DNA of 60,720 nucleotides. Origin: Bacteroidota bacterium (lineage in GTDB: Bacteria; Bacteroidota; Bacteroidia; Flavobacteriales_D; Sanyastnellaceae). Positions 49,306 to 57,882 of the stretch are shown piece by piece. Numbering within the stretch: position 1 is the stretch's first letter; each line of letters starts with the position of its first letter. Made by a program: the position numbers and the translations under genes. The notes beneath the pieces are model-generated. The model ran no database searches. It had not been told where the DNA came from and saw only the letters and a program-made list of their open reading frames with translations. Location of the stretch: positions 1-60,720 of the forward strand of contig JAQCBJ010000007.1 in the NCBI GenBank assembly GCA_027621555.1, written 5' to 3'.

Positions 49306-50219
49306 GCGCTCGCCTTCATGCCTCGCGCGTCTCCCCAGCGGTGCAGACCCCAAACCACCGCACCCCCCAACACCGCAAGCCCCACCACACTTGCCAATTC
49401 CACGCCCAGCGTTTCTGGCGCGACGTTTTCCAGAAGCCACTCCTCGCGCCCGTCGCTGTGGGTGTACAGCGGTCGCACCTGAACTTTCCACGGCCACAGG
49501 GCCTGGAGAGAGCCGACCAGGAATCCGGTGAGGATGGCGAGGGTCGGACGGCGCTTGGCTTCGAGCAGCCACTTGAGCACCCGGCTGAAGGCCAGCAAGC
49601 CCAAGACAGCCCCCGCACCGAAGGCCGTGATTTTCGTCAAGTCTAGCGTTTTGACGGCCAGCAACACCGGCGCATACGCCCCAAGAATCAACAGCAAGAA
49701 ACTTCCAGAGATCCCGGGCAACAGCATGGCGCAGATGGCCAACATTCCAGCAGCGACCAAAAAGGCCGGATGTGCGGATTGCACCAGCGGTGGAAGCGAA
49801 GTGATGAAGCCTGCCACGGCACACCCGACAGCCGCCCAAACCCAAGCATCCAGTCCCCAGCCTCCAACGTGCTTGCCGACGAGTGGCACGGAGGTCGCCA
49901 CCAGCCCCACAAAGAAGGCGCGAAGCAGGGTGGGCTCATGCTCAAGCAACCAATGGAGCGGGGAGGCAAGCGACACGATGGCGGCGCCAATTCCGAGGGC
50001 CAAGGCGAGAAGGAACGGCCCGTTCACGGCAACCCAAGCCCCACGCAGGTCACCTTTCAAAACGGCCCTCAGGCCGTGGCCGCTCAAAGCGGCCAAACTG
50101 TTCAGCAGTGGGTCGTAAATGCCTGCAATGAAGGCGACAGTTCCTCCGCTGACTCCGGGCACGAGGTCGGCCATGCCCATGGCGAAGCCTTTCGCCGTGA
50201 CCGACCAGGGCCACTTCAT
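49302..50219 (-). CDS. DUF368 family membrane protein
   Basis: 305 residues with about eight to nine hydrophobic segments. FAMGMADLVPGVSGGTVAFIAGIYDPLLNSLA and the internal repeat MLLPGISGSFLLLILGAY are the paired 'PGxSGGT/PGxSGS' signatures of DUF368. Some DUF368 proteins have been linked to polyprenyl-phosphate flipping. That role would suit envelope synthesis here, but the sequence alone does not show it. ATGA overlaps join it to the rhodanese gene before it and aroE after it. Confidence 0.93.
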   Translation of the reverse strand: MKWPWSVTAKGFAMGMADLVPGVSGGTVAFIAGIYDPLLNSLAALSGHGLRAVLKGDLRGAWVAVNGPFLLALALGIGAAIVSLASPLHWLLEHEPTLLRAFFVGLVATSVPLVGKHVGGWGLDAWVWAAVGCAVAGFITSLPPLVQSAHPAFLVAAGMLAICAMLLPGISGSFLLLILGAYAPVLLAVKTLDLTKITAFGAGAVLGLLAFSRVLKWLLEAKRRPTLAILTGFLVGSLQALWPWKVQVRPLYTHSDGREEWLLENVAPETLGVELASVVGLAVLGGAVVWGLHRWGDARGMKASA

Positions 50220-50533
50220 GCCACGTCGAGGTTGGGGTCAATTTCCTCTGCCCACGCTCGGATTCCTCCTTCGAGGTTGTGGATGTTGTCAAAGCCGTAT
50301 TGCTGGGTGAGTGCATGGGTCACAGCTGCCGAGCGTGCGCCTGAACGGCAATGCACCACCACAGGGATGTCCTCGGGGATGTCCGCGAGTCGCTCAACGA
50401 TGTCTTCCATGGGGATGTGGACGCCGTCAATGTGGCTGACCTCACGTTCGTAGGGTTCTCGGATGTCGAGGAGCATGTGTTCCACACCATCCTTCCGCCA
50501 GGCAACGAGTTCTTGGACCGTGATGCTCTTCAT
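50216..50533 (-). CDS. single-domain rhodanese-like sulfurtransferase
   Basis: 105 residues from the ATG at 50533; an in-frame TTG 18 bases upstream is less likely. LLDIREPYEREVSHIDGVHIP and the active-site loop HCRSGARS with Cys62 are standard for GlpE-type rhodaneses. It transfers sulfane sulfur, or acts as a sulfur carrier, in the cytoplasm. Four bases separate it from the ComA-like gene. Confidence 0.93.
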   Translation of the reverse strand: MKSITVQELVAWRKDGVEHMLLDIREPYEREVSHIDGVHIPMEDIVERLADIPEDIPVVVHCRSGARSAAVTHALTQQYGFDNIHNLEGGIRAWAEEIDPNLDVA

Positions 50534-50537
50534 GACG

Positions 50538-51353
50538 TCAGTCGTCGGCAAGGATTTCGTCGTCGGGGATTTGGCGAACGCCTTCGGCCATGGCCTCCGG
50601 AAGGTGGTCGAAGAACGTGTCTCCGCGCAATCCGAGGCGCAAGCACTCGAGCGGAATCACGTCATGTGGACCGATGTTGCCCAAGTTGACGTTGGCTCCG
50701 AATTGTTTCAAAAACCAAACCTGTTGCGGCTTTTGCGGAGCTTCCCACAGGATGTCCTCCTGCTTCACTTTCGCCAAGATGCGTCGAACCAATGCTGTGT
50801 GCGCCGTGCCGTTGGGCCTGTAAATCCCAACGTTGCCACTTTCACGTGCCTCGGCGATGACCTTCCAGCTTCCCGCCTCCAATTCTTTTTCCATCATGGT
50901 GGTCCACTTGTTGGGGCTGATCAAAATGCCGGCCTCTTTCGATCCCACTTCACTCAACACGCGGTAGCGCTTGGAGAGGCGTTGGATCATTTCGCATTTG
51001 TCATCTTCTTCAATGACCATCGAGCCGTCACTGACCTCCACCGTTTCGAGCCCCAAGTCATCCACAAACCGCAGGAAATCGTCCAGTTGCTTCCGCACGA
51101 AATACGCCTCAAACAGCGTACCCCCGGGGTACACCATCAACCCGGCATCGTGGTAGAGTTTGATTTTCTCCTTGACGTTGGGGGTGACGACGGAGGTGCC
51201 AAAACCGAGTTTCAGCAAATCCACTTTGTCTGCGTTGACTTCCAAAAAGTCCTCGGCCTGCCGCAAACTGAGTCCTTTGTCCATGACCATGGTCAAACCC
51301 GATTCACGGGGCTTTGCAGTACGCTCCGGCAGGTGGTTGAGGTTGTGATTCAT
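50538..51353 (-). CDS. phosphosulfolactate synthase (ComA)-like protein
   Basis: 271 residues. KPRESGLTMVMDKGLSLRQAEDFLE, DLLKLGFGTSVV, YPGGTLFEAYFVRKQ, VEVSDGSMVI, VGSKEAGIL and GNVGIYR match ComA, the TIM-barrel enzyme that joins sulfite to phosphoenolpyruvate in coenzyme M synthesis in methanogens. Bacteroidota do not make coenzyme M. The homologue here may serve sulfonate chemistry such as sulfonolipid or sulfolactate metabolism, but that is inference. It starts 3 bases after the TPR gene. Confidence 0.85.
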   Translation of the reverse strand: MNHNLNHLPERTAKPRESGLTMVMDKGLSLRQAEDFLEVNADKVDLLKLGFGTSVVTPNVKEKIKLYHDAGLMVYPGGTLFEAYFVRKQLDDFLRFVDDLGLETVEVSDGSMVIEEDDKCEMIQRLSKRYRVLSEVGSKEAGILISPNKWTTMMEKELEAGSWKVIAEARESGNVGIYRPNGTAHTALVRRILAKVKQEDILWEAPQKPQQVWFLKQFGANVNLGNIGPHDVIPLECLRLGLRGDTFFDHLPEAMAEGVRQIPDDEILADD

Positions 51354-51356
51354 TCT

Positions 51357-52772
51357 TCAGGGTTTCATGCGTGCGTACCGGCTGGCCACACGCGGGTCGT
51401 CGAGGAGGCCTGGGTAGGTCTCGAGCAACCGGTTCATGCCATCGTAGTCCGACATCAAGAGGTGGTCGAGGAGCCGCAGGGCTTCTCCATCCATCCGCAG
51501 GGCGAACAGGCTGACAAATTGTTTGTACCCCAACGACGTTGAGGTGGGTGGGACGTGCTCGAAAGCATTGTCGAGCAGGTTCAAAGCTTCTTCGTGGGCT
51601 TCGAGAATTTGCATGTTGTCCACGCGTTCTTCCCACGCTTCGAGGTGTTTGGGGTTGCGCTCCAGCAACTGCACCAAACAGGTGTCGGCGTCTTCGTGCC
51701 GCCCCAACTTCTTCAAGACCGTGGCCATCATGAGCAACGTGTCTTCGTGGTGGGGATGCAGCAACAGGGCTTGGGCGAAGTGCTCCAAGGCCGCGTTCCA
51801 ATCTTCTCGCAGATCGTCCAGCACCCCCAACCCCACGTGCGCTTCGAGGAAATGAGCGTCGAGCTCAAGGCATTGCATGTAGTACTGCTCCGCTTCGTCG
51901 AGGTTGCCCAAGTGTTCGAGGCATTCGCCCATGTAGCAGAACGTGCTGGGTTGTGGCGCGTCGATCAAAAGTGTCTCGCGATGCACTTCCAAGGCATCTC
52001 CAAACCGTTCCAAGGCCGTGAGGGCCTCGGCTTTTTGGTGGTAGGCTGGCGCAAAACTGTCCTCAATGGCGATGGCAAAGTCGTAGGCATTCACCGCTTC
52101 CTTGTACTTGCCAAGTCGCTGGTGCGCGTTGCCCAGGTTGTACCAAGCTGCAAAGCTGTAGGGGTGGTCGTCGAGGTATTGGGTGTAGAACTCTGCGGCT
52201 TCTTGGATGCGTCCTTCTTTGTCCAAACAGAATGCCAACTCGTACAACGCCGTTTCGTTGGAAGGGTCCTCCTTCAAAGCCTTGAGCAAGATGCGCACCG
52301 CCTGTTTCCACTCGCCCATGTTCTCGTGCTCGAGAGCCACGTCGATGTAAATGTCCTTCTTCAACTCCTCATCGGCGAATTCGAGGACCGCGTTGAAGTG
52401 CTGAAGCGCCAACGTGTGCTCGTGCATCTGGCTGTAGATGTTCGCGAGCGTCAAGTGGATCTCCTCGTTTTGAGGTTCAAACGAAAGGAGGTTCTTGAGA
52501 CGTGGAATGGCTTGAACGTGTTTGCCATTGCTGGCGAGGATTTGGGCCTCGCGGAGCTGGAGAGACAAACTCTCGGGATACAGCCCACTGGCGTAGTGAT
52601 GCACCTGTTGGGCCTTGCGCACGGAGCCGCGCTCGAGGTAGTGCTCAATGAGCATCTCGAGGTCGTCGTGGTCGAAGAACCTTGAATCTCCCGCTTCCAC
52701 CATGGCTTCAAAGGCCTTGGCGAGGGCGAGGATCTGGTCTTCTTCTTGGTGTGGACGTCCTTCGTCGTGCAT
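51357..52772 (-). CDS. tetratricopeptide repeat protein
   Basis: 471 residues, almost entirely TPR helices. Successive units include AIPRLKNLLSFEPQNEEIHLTLANIYSQM, ALYELAFCLDKEGRIQEAAEFYTQYL, AAWYNLGNAHQRLGKYKEAVNAYDFAI and AHVGLGVLDDLREDWNAALEHFAQAL, each with the W/Y-L-G-Y-A-P spacing; roughly ten repeats. There is no signal peptide, so it is probably a cytoplasmic scaffold. It is the first gene of the operon running through comA-like, rhodanese, DUF368 and aroE; partners unknown. Confidence 0.9.
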   Translation of the reverse strand: MHDEGRPHQEEDQILALAKAFEAMVEAGDSRFFDHDDLEMLIEHYLERGSVRKAQQVHHYASGLYPESLSLQLREAQILASNGKHVQAIPRLKNLLSFEPQNEEIHLTLANIYSQMHEHTLALQHFNAVLEFADEELKKDIYIDVALEHENMGEWKQAVRILLKALKEDPSNETALYELAFCLDKEGRIQEAAEFYTQYLDDHPYSFAAWYNLGNAHQRLGKYKEAVNAYDFAIAIEDSFAPAYHQKAEALTALERFGDALEVHRETLLIDAPQPSTFCYMGECLEHLGNLDEAEQYYMQCLELDAHFLEAHVGLGVLDDLREDWNAALEHFAQALLLHPHHEDTLLMMATVLKKLGRHEDADTCLVQLLERNPKHLEAWEERVDNMQILEAHEEALNLLDNAFEHVPPTSTSLGYKQFVSLFALRMDGEALRLLDHLLMSDYDGMNRLLETYPGLLDDPRVASRYARMKP

Positions 52773-52778
52773 TCCCTC

Positions 52779-52786
52779 CTAAAGTA
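52779..52786 (-). promoter_or_regulatory. -7-like box TACTTTAG (minus), 6 bases before the TPR gene
   Basis: TACTTTAG on the minus strand is followed directly by GAGGGA and the ATG at 52772. The end of the box also reads AGGAGG, so a ribosome-site reading is possible; if it is the -7 box, most of that site would not be transcribed. Confidence 0.35.
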
Positions 52787-52901
52787 CAGCGCAAATGTCG
52801 GAAGAAAAGGCAGGGGAAAGGGTGGATTTTGAACAGGATTCGTGGAAAAAAAGCAGCAACGCAGTCGGGAGGCATCTCAGCAGGTCGGCCGAGGGCGTCC
52901 C

Positions 52902-52909
52902 TACCTTGC
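52902..52909 (+). promoter_or_regulatory. -7-like box TACCTTGC, 4 bases before glmM
   Basis: TACCTTGC ends 4 bases before the ATG at 52914. No clear -33 TTG is visible. Fits the leaderless spacing class. Confidence 0.4.
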
Positions 52910-52913
52910 GCGC

Positions 52914-54317
52914 ATGTTGATTGCGTCGATTTCGGGAATCCGAGGAACAGTGGGGGGTCGGGCTGGCGAGGGCCTGAGTCCGGCAGATGTGGTTCAGTTC
53001 GCCAGCGGCTACGGAGCCTGGGTGGTGGAGCAGCGTCCAGGCACGGGTACGGACCGGCCTCGCGTCGTGGTGGGGCGAGATGCCCGGTTGTCCGGACCGT
53101 GGGTGCGCGACGTGGTATGTGGCACGTTGAATGCCCTGGGCCTCGACGTCATCGACCTCGGCTTGAGCACGACGCCGACGGTGGAACTGGCGGTTCCAGG
53201 CCTGAAGGCGGACGGCGGTTTGATTTTGACAGCATCCCACAACCCCAAGCAGTGGAACGCCCTCAAACTTCTGAACGCGGAAGGCGAGTTTCTGTCGGCT
53301 GCCGCCGGAGACAGGGTGTTGGCCTTGGCGAAGGCCGGTGTGACCTACGCCGGGGTGGACCAAACGGGCGTGACCACAACAGACGATTCTTGGTTGGGTC
53401 GCCACGTGGAGCATGTGCTCGGCCTGGATTTGGTCGACCGGGAATCGGTGCGTGCCGCGGGGTTGAAGGTCGCCGTCGATGCAGTGAATTCGTCGGGCGG
53501 TGTGGCCGTGCCTTTGTTGCTCGAAGCTCTGGGGGTGGAGGTGGTGCCTGTGCACTGCGAACCCACGGGCCACTTCGCTCACAATCCTGAACCGCTCCCA
53601 AAGCACTTGACGGATTTAACGGCCGCAGTGATGGAGGGAGGATGCGATTTGGGCATCAGCGTGGATCCGGACGTGGACCGCTTGTGCTTTGTTTGCGAAG
53701 ACGGCAGCTTCTTTGGAGAGGAATACACGTTGGTGGCGGTGGCCGACCACGTGCTCGCCCACACCCCGGGCCCGACGGTCAGCAACCTGAGCAGCACGCG
53801 AGCCTTGAGAGAAGTGAGCGCACGTCACGGATGCGCCTACACGGCGTCCGCTGTCGGGGAAGTGAATGTGGTGGCCCAAATGCGCGCCACACAAGCCATC
53901 CTCGGTGGAGAAGGCAACGGGGGCGTCATTTACCCCACGTCGCACGCGGGCCGAGATGCGCTCGTGGGCATTGGCTTGTTCTTGACTCACCTCGTTTCCA
54001 AGGGGGTGGCGTGCAGTGAATTGCGCTCAACCTACCCCGATTTCCACATGGTCAAGGATAAAATGCAACTCCCCAACGTGGACGTGGATGCCGCCCTGTC
54101 AGCCCTTCGGGCGGACGTGTCGGACGCCGAGGTCAATGACGTGGACGGGGTGAAGTTTGATTTGGCGGAAGGGTGGGTTCACCTTCGGAAGAGCAACACG
54201 GAGCCCATCATTCGCATTTACGCCGAAGCGGCCTCGCCCGAAGCGGCCCAAGCCTTGGCAGATCGATTTGCGTCACGCCTCCGCCACCACCTCGAAAGCG
54301 CGCCAAGCCTTGCGTAA
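52914..54317 (+). CDS. glmM: phosphoglucosamine mutase / phosphohexomutase
   Basis: 467 residues from the ATG at 52914; the frame is open further upstream, but the -7 box position and MLIASISGIRGTVGG favour this start. The four phosphohexomutase loops are visible: ILTASHNPKQWNALK with phospho-Ser108, SVDPDVDRLCFV (metal loop), GGEGNGGVIYP (sugar loop) and the C-terminal RKSNTEPIIRIYAEA (phosphate loop). It interconverts glucosamine-6-P and -1-P on the way to UDP-GlcNAc. Bacteroidota homologues may also act on other hexose phosphates. Confidence 0.93.
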   Translation: MLIASISGIRGTVGGRAGEGLSPADVVQFASGYGAWVVEQRPGTGTDRPRVVVGRDARLSGPWVRDVVCGTLNALGLDVIDLGLSTTPTVELAVPGLKADGGLILTASHNPKQWNALKLLNAEGEFLSAAAGDRVLALAKAGVTYAGVDQTGVTTTDDSWLGRHVEHVLGLDLVDRESVRAAGLKVAVDAVNSSGGVAVPLLLEALGVEVVPVHCEPTGHFAHNPEPLPKHLTDLTAAVMEGGCDLGISVDPDVDRLCFVCEDGSFFGEEYTLVAVADHVLAHTPGPTVSNLSSTRALREVSARHGCAYTASAVGEVNVVAQMRATQAILGGEGNGGVIYPTSHAGRDALVGIGLFLTHLVSKGVACSELRSTYPDFHMVKDKMQLPNVDVDAALSALRADVSDAEVNDVDGVKFDLAEGWVHLRKSNTEPIIRIYAEAASPEAAQALADRFASRLRHHLESAPSLA

Positions 54318-54322
54318 ATTCG
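54315..54322 (+). promoter_or_regulatory. -7-like box TAAATTCG, 7 bases before the cysteine desulfurase gene
   Basis: TAAATTCG overlaps the glmM stop codon and ends 7 bases before the ATG at 54330. Confidence 0.35.
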
Positions 54323-54329
54323 TCGGACC

Positions 54330-55484
54330 ATGACGCACGCCTACTTGGACAACGCCGCCACCACACCTGTCGCCCCCGAGGTGGTGCAAGCGATGATGGA
54401 AGTGTATCAAACGGTGCACGGCAACCCTTCCTCCACACACGCCCCAGGCCGAAAGGCGAAGGCGTTGGTCGAGACCAGCCGTCGAAGCATTGCGTCGCAT
54501 CTGGGTTGTCCTCCGAGGACCATTTGCTTCACGTCGGGAGGTACCGAGGCAGACAACCACGCCATTCAGGCCGCGGTGGCTTCGCTTGGGGTGCGACGCA
54601 TCATCACCTCTGCCGCGGAGCACAGCGCCGTGGTCAAGGCGTCCTCCGCTGCTGGAGAGTCCCAGCACGTGGACGTCGTTCACGTGCAGCATTTGCCCGA
54701 TGGGCAGGTGGACTTTGCGGACCTCGAACGCTTGCTCAAAGAGACGGACACACCAACGCTGGTGTCGCTGATGCACGCCAACAACGAAGTGGGCGTGATG
54801 GTGGACCTGGCTCGGCTGAGCGCGGTTTGCCGTGCCCAAGGCGCGTGGATTCACAGCGACACCGTGCAATCCATGGGTCACTACCCTTTGGACTTGGGGA
54901 CCATGGATGTGGATTTTCTCACGTGCAGCGCGCACAAATTTCACGGACCAAAGGGTGCGGGATTCCTGTACGTCAACCCCACGCTTCGCATTCATGGAAT
55001 GATTGTGGGGGGTGGGCAGGAACGGATGCTGCGGGGAGGAACGGAAAACGTCGCGGGCATTGTGGGGTTGGCGAAGGCGTTTGATTTGGCCTTTGAGCAC
55101 ATGGCGGAGCACGAAGCTCACATTCGGGCCTTGAAGCGCCGGATGGCAGAAGGGTTGAAAGGCTGCGTGCCTGGGGTGGTGTTCAACGGCGAATCTGACC
55201 GAGAAGATCGGCTTTACACCGTGCTGAATGCCAAATTCCCCAACCACCCCAACGGGGGCATGGCGGTGTTTTTGCTCGATTTGGAGGGCATTGCTTGTTC
55301 AGGAGGAAGTGCTTGTTCGAGTGGCGCGACGCTGGGGTCTCACGTGCTTCGGGCACTGGGCTTTCACGAACCAGACAAGGCAAGCATTCGCTTTTCCTTC
55401 TCACGGTACACGACCGAATCGGACATCGATCGCGCGCTGGAGGCGGTCGGCAAGGTGTTCGCCTCGGTGGAGCAGCCCGCATAG
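54330..55484 (+). CDS. cysteine desulfurase (NifS/IscS family)
   Basis: 384 residues of a class V PLP enzyme. AYLDNAATTPVAPEV (start), FTSGGTEADNHAI, SLMHANNEVGVM, the PLP lysine in SAHKFHGPKGAGFLY (Lys203) and the persulfide cysteine in SGGSACSSG (Cys329) are all present. The short loop around the Cys is that of group I (NifS/IscS) enzymes. It supplies sulfur for Fe-S clusters and tRNA thiolation. No iscU or sufB is adjacent. Confidence 0.94.
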   Translation: MTHAYLDNAATTPVAPEVVQAMMEVYQTVHGNPSSTHAPGRKAKALVETSRRSIASHLGCPPRTICFTSGGTEADNHAIQAAVASLGVRRIITSAAEHSAVVKASSAAGESQHVDVVHVQHLPDGQVDFADLERLLKETDTPTLVSLMHANNEVGVMVDLARLSAVCRAQGAWIHSDTVQSMGHYPLDLGTMDVDFLTCSAHKFHGPKGAGFLYVNPTLRIHGMIVGGGQERMLRGGTENVAGIVGLAKAFDLAFEHMAEHEAHIRALKRRMAEGLKGCVPGVVFNGESDREDRLYTVLNAKFPNHPNGGMAVFLLDLEGIACSGGSACSSGATLGSHVLRALGFHEPDKASIRFSFSRYTTESDIDRALEAVGKVFASVEQPA

Positions 55485-55518
55485 AGCGAATCGCAACGTT
55501 CCTGAACGTCTCCTTGCT

Positions 55519-55526
55519 TACCTTAG
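55519..55526 (+). promoter_or_regulatory. -7-like box TACCTTAG, 6 bases before the GH3-auxin-type gene
   Basis: TACCTTAG ends 6 bases before the ATG at 55533. No -33 is evident. Confidence 0.35.
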
Positions 55527-55532
55527 GCCGTC

Positions 55533-57089
55533 ATGCCGGCCAACCGAATTTTTCACCGACTCATCGTGGCGCGAATGCCCCACATTGGCTGGGCCCAATC
55601 GCGGCCTGCAGATGCCCAGCGAGGGGTGTACCTCGGGTTGATTCACGCCTTGGCTTCGACGAAATACGGCAGGGAATTGGGCATCCAAAGCCCTCATGAC
55701 GTGGGCAAGCGGAAGGACTTTGTGCGCAAGGTGCCGGTGGTCACGTACGACGAATTGAAGCCATGGATTGCGCGCGCTCGAGAGGGCGAAAGCAGTGTGC
55801 TTTGGCCTGGTGTCACCAAGTGGTTCGCCCAAAGCTCCGGCACCACGAGCGACCAATTCAAGTGGCTCCCTGTGACGAGCGACTCGCTCCACGAAGGGCA
55901 TTACAAAGGGGGAAAGGACTTGTTGGCGCAGTTTTGTAACCAAGTCCCGGAAGCCCAATTGTATCAGGGGAAACACCTGATTCTTGGCGGGTCGAGCTCC
56001 CTCGTCAAGGAAGGAGGCCACGCGCTCAAAGGGGATCTGAGTGCCATCATCGTGCGGCACCTTCCTCCGTGGTGTGAGGCCCGGCGAACCCCAAGTCGGG
56101 ACATCGCGTTGATGGACCGATGGGAGGAAAAAGTGGAAGCCATCGCCGAAGCGACGTTGCACGAGGACGTGCGCATTCTGGCGGGCGTACCAAGCTGGAT
56201 GTCTCTGGTCGCGCAACGCGTGCTGGAGAAGTCAGGAGAGACCAATTTGCGAGCAGTTTGGCCCAACCTGTGGTTGTACATGCACGGCGGAGTGGGATTC
56301 GCCCCTTACCGAGACACGTTCCAAAACCTCATCCCGAACGTGCCGGGCAAGCCCCCCATGCACTACCTCGAGACGTACAACGCCTCCGAGGGCTTTTTCG
56401 CCTACCAGGACGACCTCAACCGCGACGACATGGCCTTGCTCATGGACCACGGCATCTACTACGAGTTTGTGCCAATGGAAGAACTTGGCAAAAGCCACCC
56501 AGATGCTCTTGAATTCAGGGAAGTGGAAGAGGGCCAAACCTACGCCCTCGTGATCTCCACCAACGCGGGCTTGTGGCGTTACCTCGTCGGCGATTTGGTG
56601 ACGGTGACTTCGAAAATTCCGCTTCGCATTCAAGTGTCGGGCCGCATCTCGTCCTTCCTCAATTTGGTCGGGGAAGAAGTGATGGAACAGCAAACGGATC
56701 GCGCCCTGGCCGACGTGTGCTCGGAGTTGGGCACGCAGGCGTACAACTACATCGCGGGCCCTGTGCTGGACGACTTTGGCAAGCCGGTTGGGCACCGCTG
56801 GGTGGTGGAGTTCCAAGCGGGCCACATGCACCCCCCTGCGTCTTCATTGGGGAAGCGTCTCGACGCGGCCTTGCAGGCATTGAACGGGGACTATAAAGCG
56901 AAACGGACCGCAGATTTGGCCTTGATGCTACCTGAGGTGAAGGTTGTGCCTTCGGGAACGTTTGACGGGTGGCTTCGAAGCCGCAACCGGTTGGGAGGCC
57001 AGCACAAGGTGCCGAGGTTGACCCACCACGAATCCACCGTTTTGGAAGTCCTCGAGGCCGGAAAACGAGAGTTATCCCCAACCTGTTGA
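55533..57089 (+). CDS. GH3 auxin-responsive promoter family acyl-adenylate enzyme
   Basis: 518 residues. KVPVVTYDELKPWIARAREGE, WFAQSSGTTSDQFKWLPVT (ATP loop), YLETYNASEGFFAYQ (the nucleotide-binding YxASE motif), LVISTNAGLWRYLVGDLV and RISSFLNLVGEEV are the defining segments of the plant GH3/JAR1 superfamily as found in Bacteroidota. Plant members adenylate a carboxylic acid and join it to an amino acid. The bacterial substrate is unknown. It stands as a single gene with its own box. Confidence 0.93.
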   Translation: MPANRIFHRLIVARMPHIGWAQSRPADAQRGVYLGLIHALASTKYGRELGIQSPHDVGKRKDFVRKVPVVTYDELKPWIARAREGESSVLWPGVTKWFAQSSGTTSDQFKWLPVTSDSLHEGHYKGGKDLLAQFCNQVPEAQLYQGKHLILGGSSSLVKEGGHALKGDLSAIIVRHLPPWCEARRTPSRDIALMDRWEEKVEAIAEATLHEDVRILAGVPSWMSLVAQRVLEKSGETNLRAVWPNLWLYMHGGVGFAPYRDTFQNLIPNVPGKPPMHYLETYNASEGFFAYQDDLNRDDMALLMDHGIYYEFVPMEELGKSHPDALEFREVEEGQTYALVISTNAGLWRYLVGDLVTVTSKIPLRIQVSGRISSFLNLVGEEVMEQQTDRALADVCSELGTQAYNYIAGPVLDDFGKPVGHRWVVEFQAGHMHPPASSLGKRLDAALQALNGDYKAKRTADLALMLPEVKVVPSGTFDGWLRSRNRLGGQHKVPRLTHHESTVLEVLEAGKRELSPTC

Positions 57090-57095
57090 CGTTCC

Positions 57096-57126
57096 TTGTG
57101 TGGGCGCAGCGTCCGTCCTACTTTGG
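57096..57126 (+). promoter_or_regulatory. TTG-N20-TACTTTGG promoter of the deoxynucleoside kinase gene
   Basis: TTG at 57096-57098 and TACTTTGG at 57119-57126 form a good -33/-7 pair. The ATG at 57166 is 39 bases downstream. The in-frame upstream codons from 57100 lie across this promoter and are rejected. Confidence 0.5.
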
Positions 57127-57165
57127 TCTTCCGTTTTTGAACCCAACCAAAACGACGAAGACGTC

Positions 57166-57783
57166 ATGCATCTCGCCATCGCAGGAAACATCGGATCAGG
57201 AAAAACGACCCTGACCACGCTGTTGGCCAAACACTACCGCTACACGCCTCACTTCGAACAGGTGGACGACAACCCCTACCTGAACGACTTCTACAAGGAC
57301 ATGACGCGGTGGTCCTTCAACTTGCAGATTTACTTCTTGCGCTCGCGGTTCGCGCAGCTCATTGAGATGAAGAAAAAGGGGAAGCCCATCATCCAGGACC
57401 GCACGATTTACGAGGATGCGAACATCTTTGCGCCCAACCTCCAAGCGATGGGCCTGATGACGTCTCGCGACTTTGAGAACTACCTCTCGCTGTTTGAACT
57501 GATGGAGGAGTTTGTCACGCCGCCGGACTTGATGGTGTACTTGCGCGCATCGGTTCCGACGCTCGTGGCTCAAATTCAAAAGCGTGGCCGCGAGTACGAG
57601 GAAGCCATTCGTTTGGATTACCTCAACCGCCTCAACGAGCGCTACGAGGCGTGGATCAGCACCTACACGAAAGGAGAGTTGTTGATCATCGACGTCGACA
57701 ACAACAACTTCCACGAGGACAAAGAGGATCTCGGAAACATCATCACCTCCATTGACGGGAAGCTGAACAACCTGTTCAGTTGA
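57166..57783 (+). CDS. deoxynucleoside kinase
   Basis: 205 residues. The P-loop GNIGSGKTT (7-15), FEQVDDNPYLNDFY (nucleoside-binding acidic residues), SFNLQIYFLRSRF and QDRTIYEDANIFA (the counterpart of the DRS/ERS motif) define the dNK/dGK-dAK family. A LID-like RGREYEEAI segment follows. It phosphorylates deoxyribonucleosides in nucleotide salvage. Monocistronic, with a strong terminator downstream. Confidence 0.94.
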   Translation: MHLAIAGNIGSGKTTLTTLLAKHYRYTPHFEQVDDNPYLNDFYKDMTRWSFNLQIYFLRSRFAQLIEMKKKGKPIIQDRTIYEDANIFAPNLQAMGLMTSRDFENYLSLFELMEEFVTPPDLMVYLRASVPTLVAQIQKRGREYEEAIRLDYLNRLNERYEAWISTYTKGELLIIDVDNNNFHEDKEDLGNIITSIDGKLNNLFS

Positions 57784-57833
57784 TCCTGAGAATTCGGTCC
57801 TCATTTGGAGCGATCAGCTTCGTTTCGTCGCAC

Positions 57834-57864
57834 AAAAAAAGGCCCGCCAAGTGCGGGCCTTTTT
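57834..57864. terminator. bidirectional intrinsic terminator between the kinase and YceI genes
   Basis: AAAAAAAGGCCCGC-CAAGT-GCGGGCCTTTTT: a seven-base GC stem flanked by A and T runs, so it can stop transcripts from both convergent genes. Confidence 0.9.
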
Positions 57865-57882
57865 CATGCTCTTTCGGAAGGG

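Noticed and set aside
49306-49845. N-terminal extension of the aroE frame upstream of its ATG
   Set aside because: The extension lies inside DUF368 and has no homology-like features. The ATG at 49305 gives the normal AroE start and an ATGA overlap.
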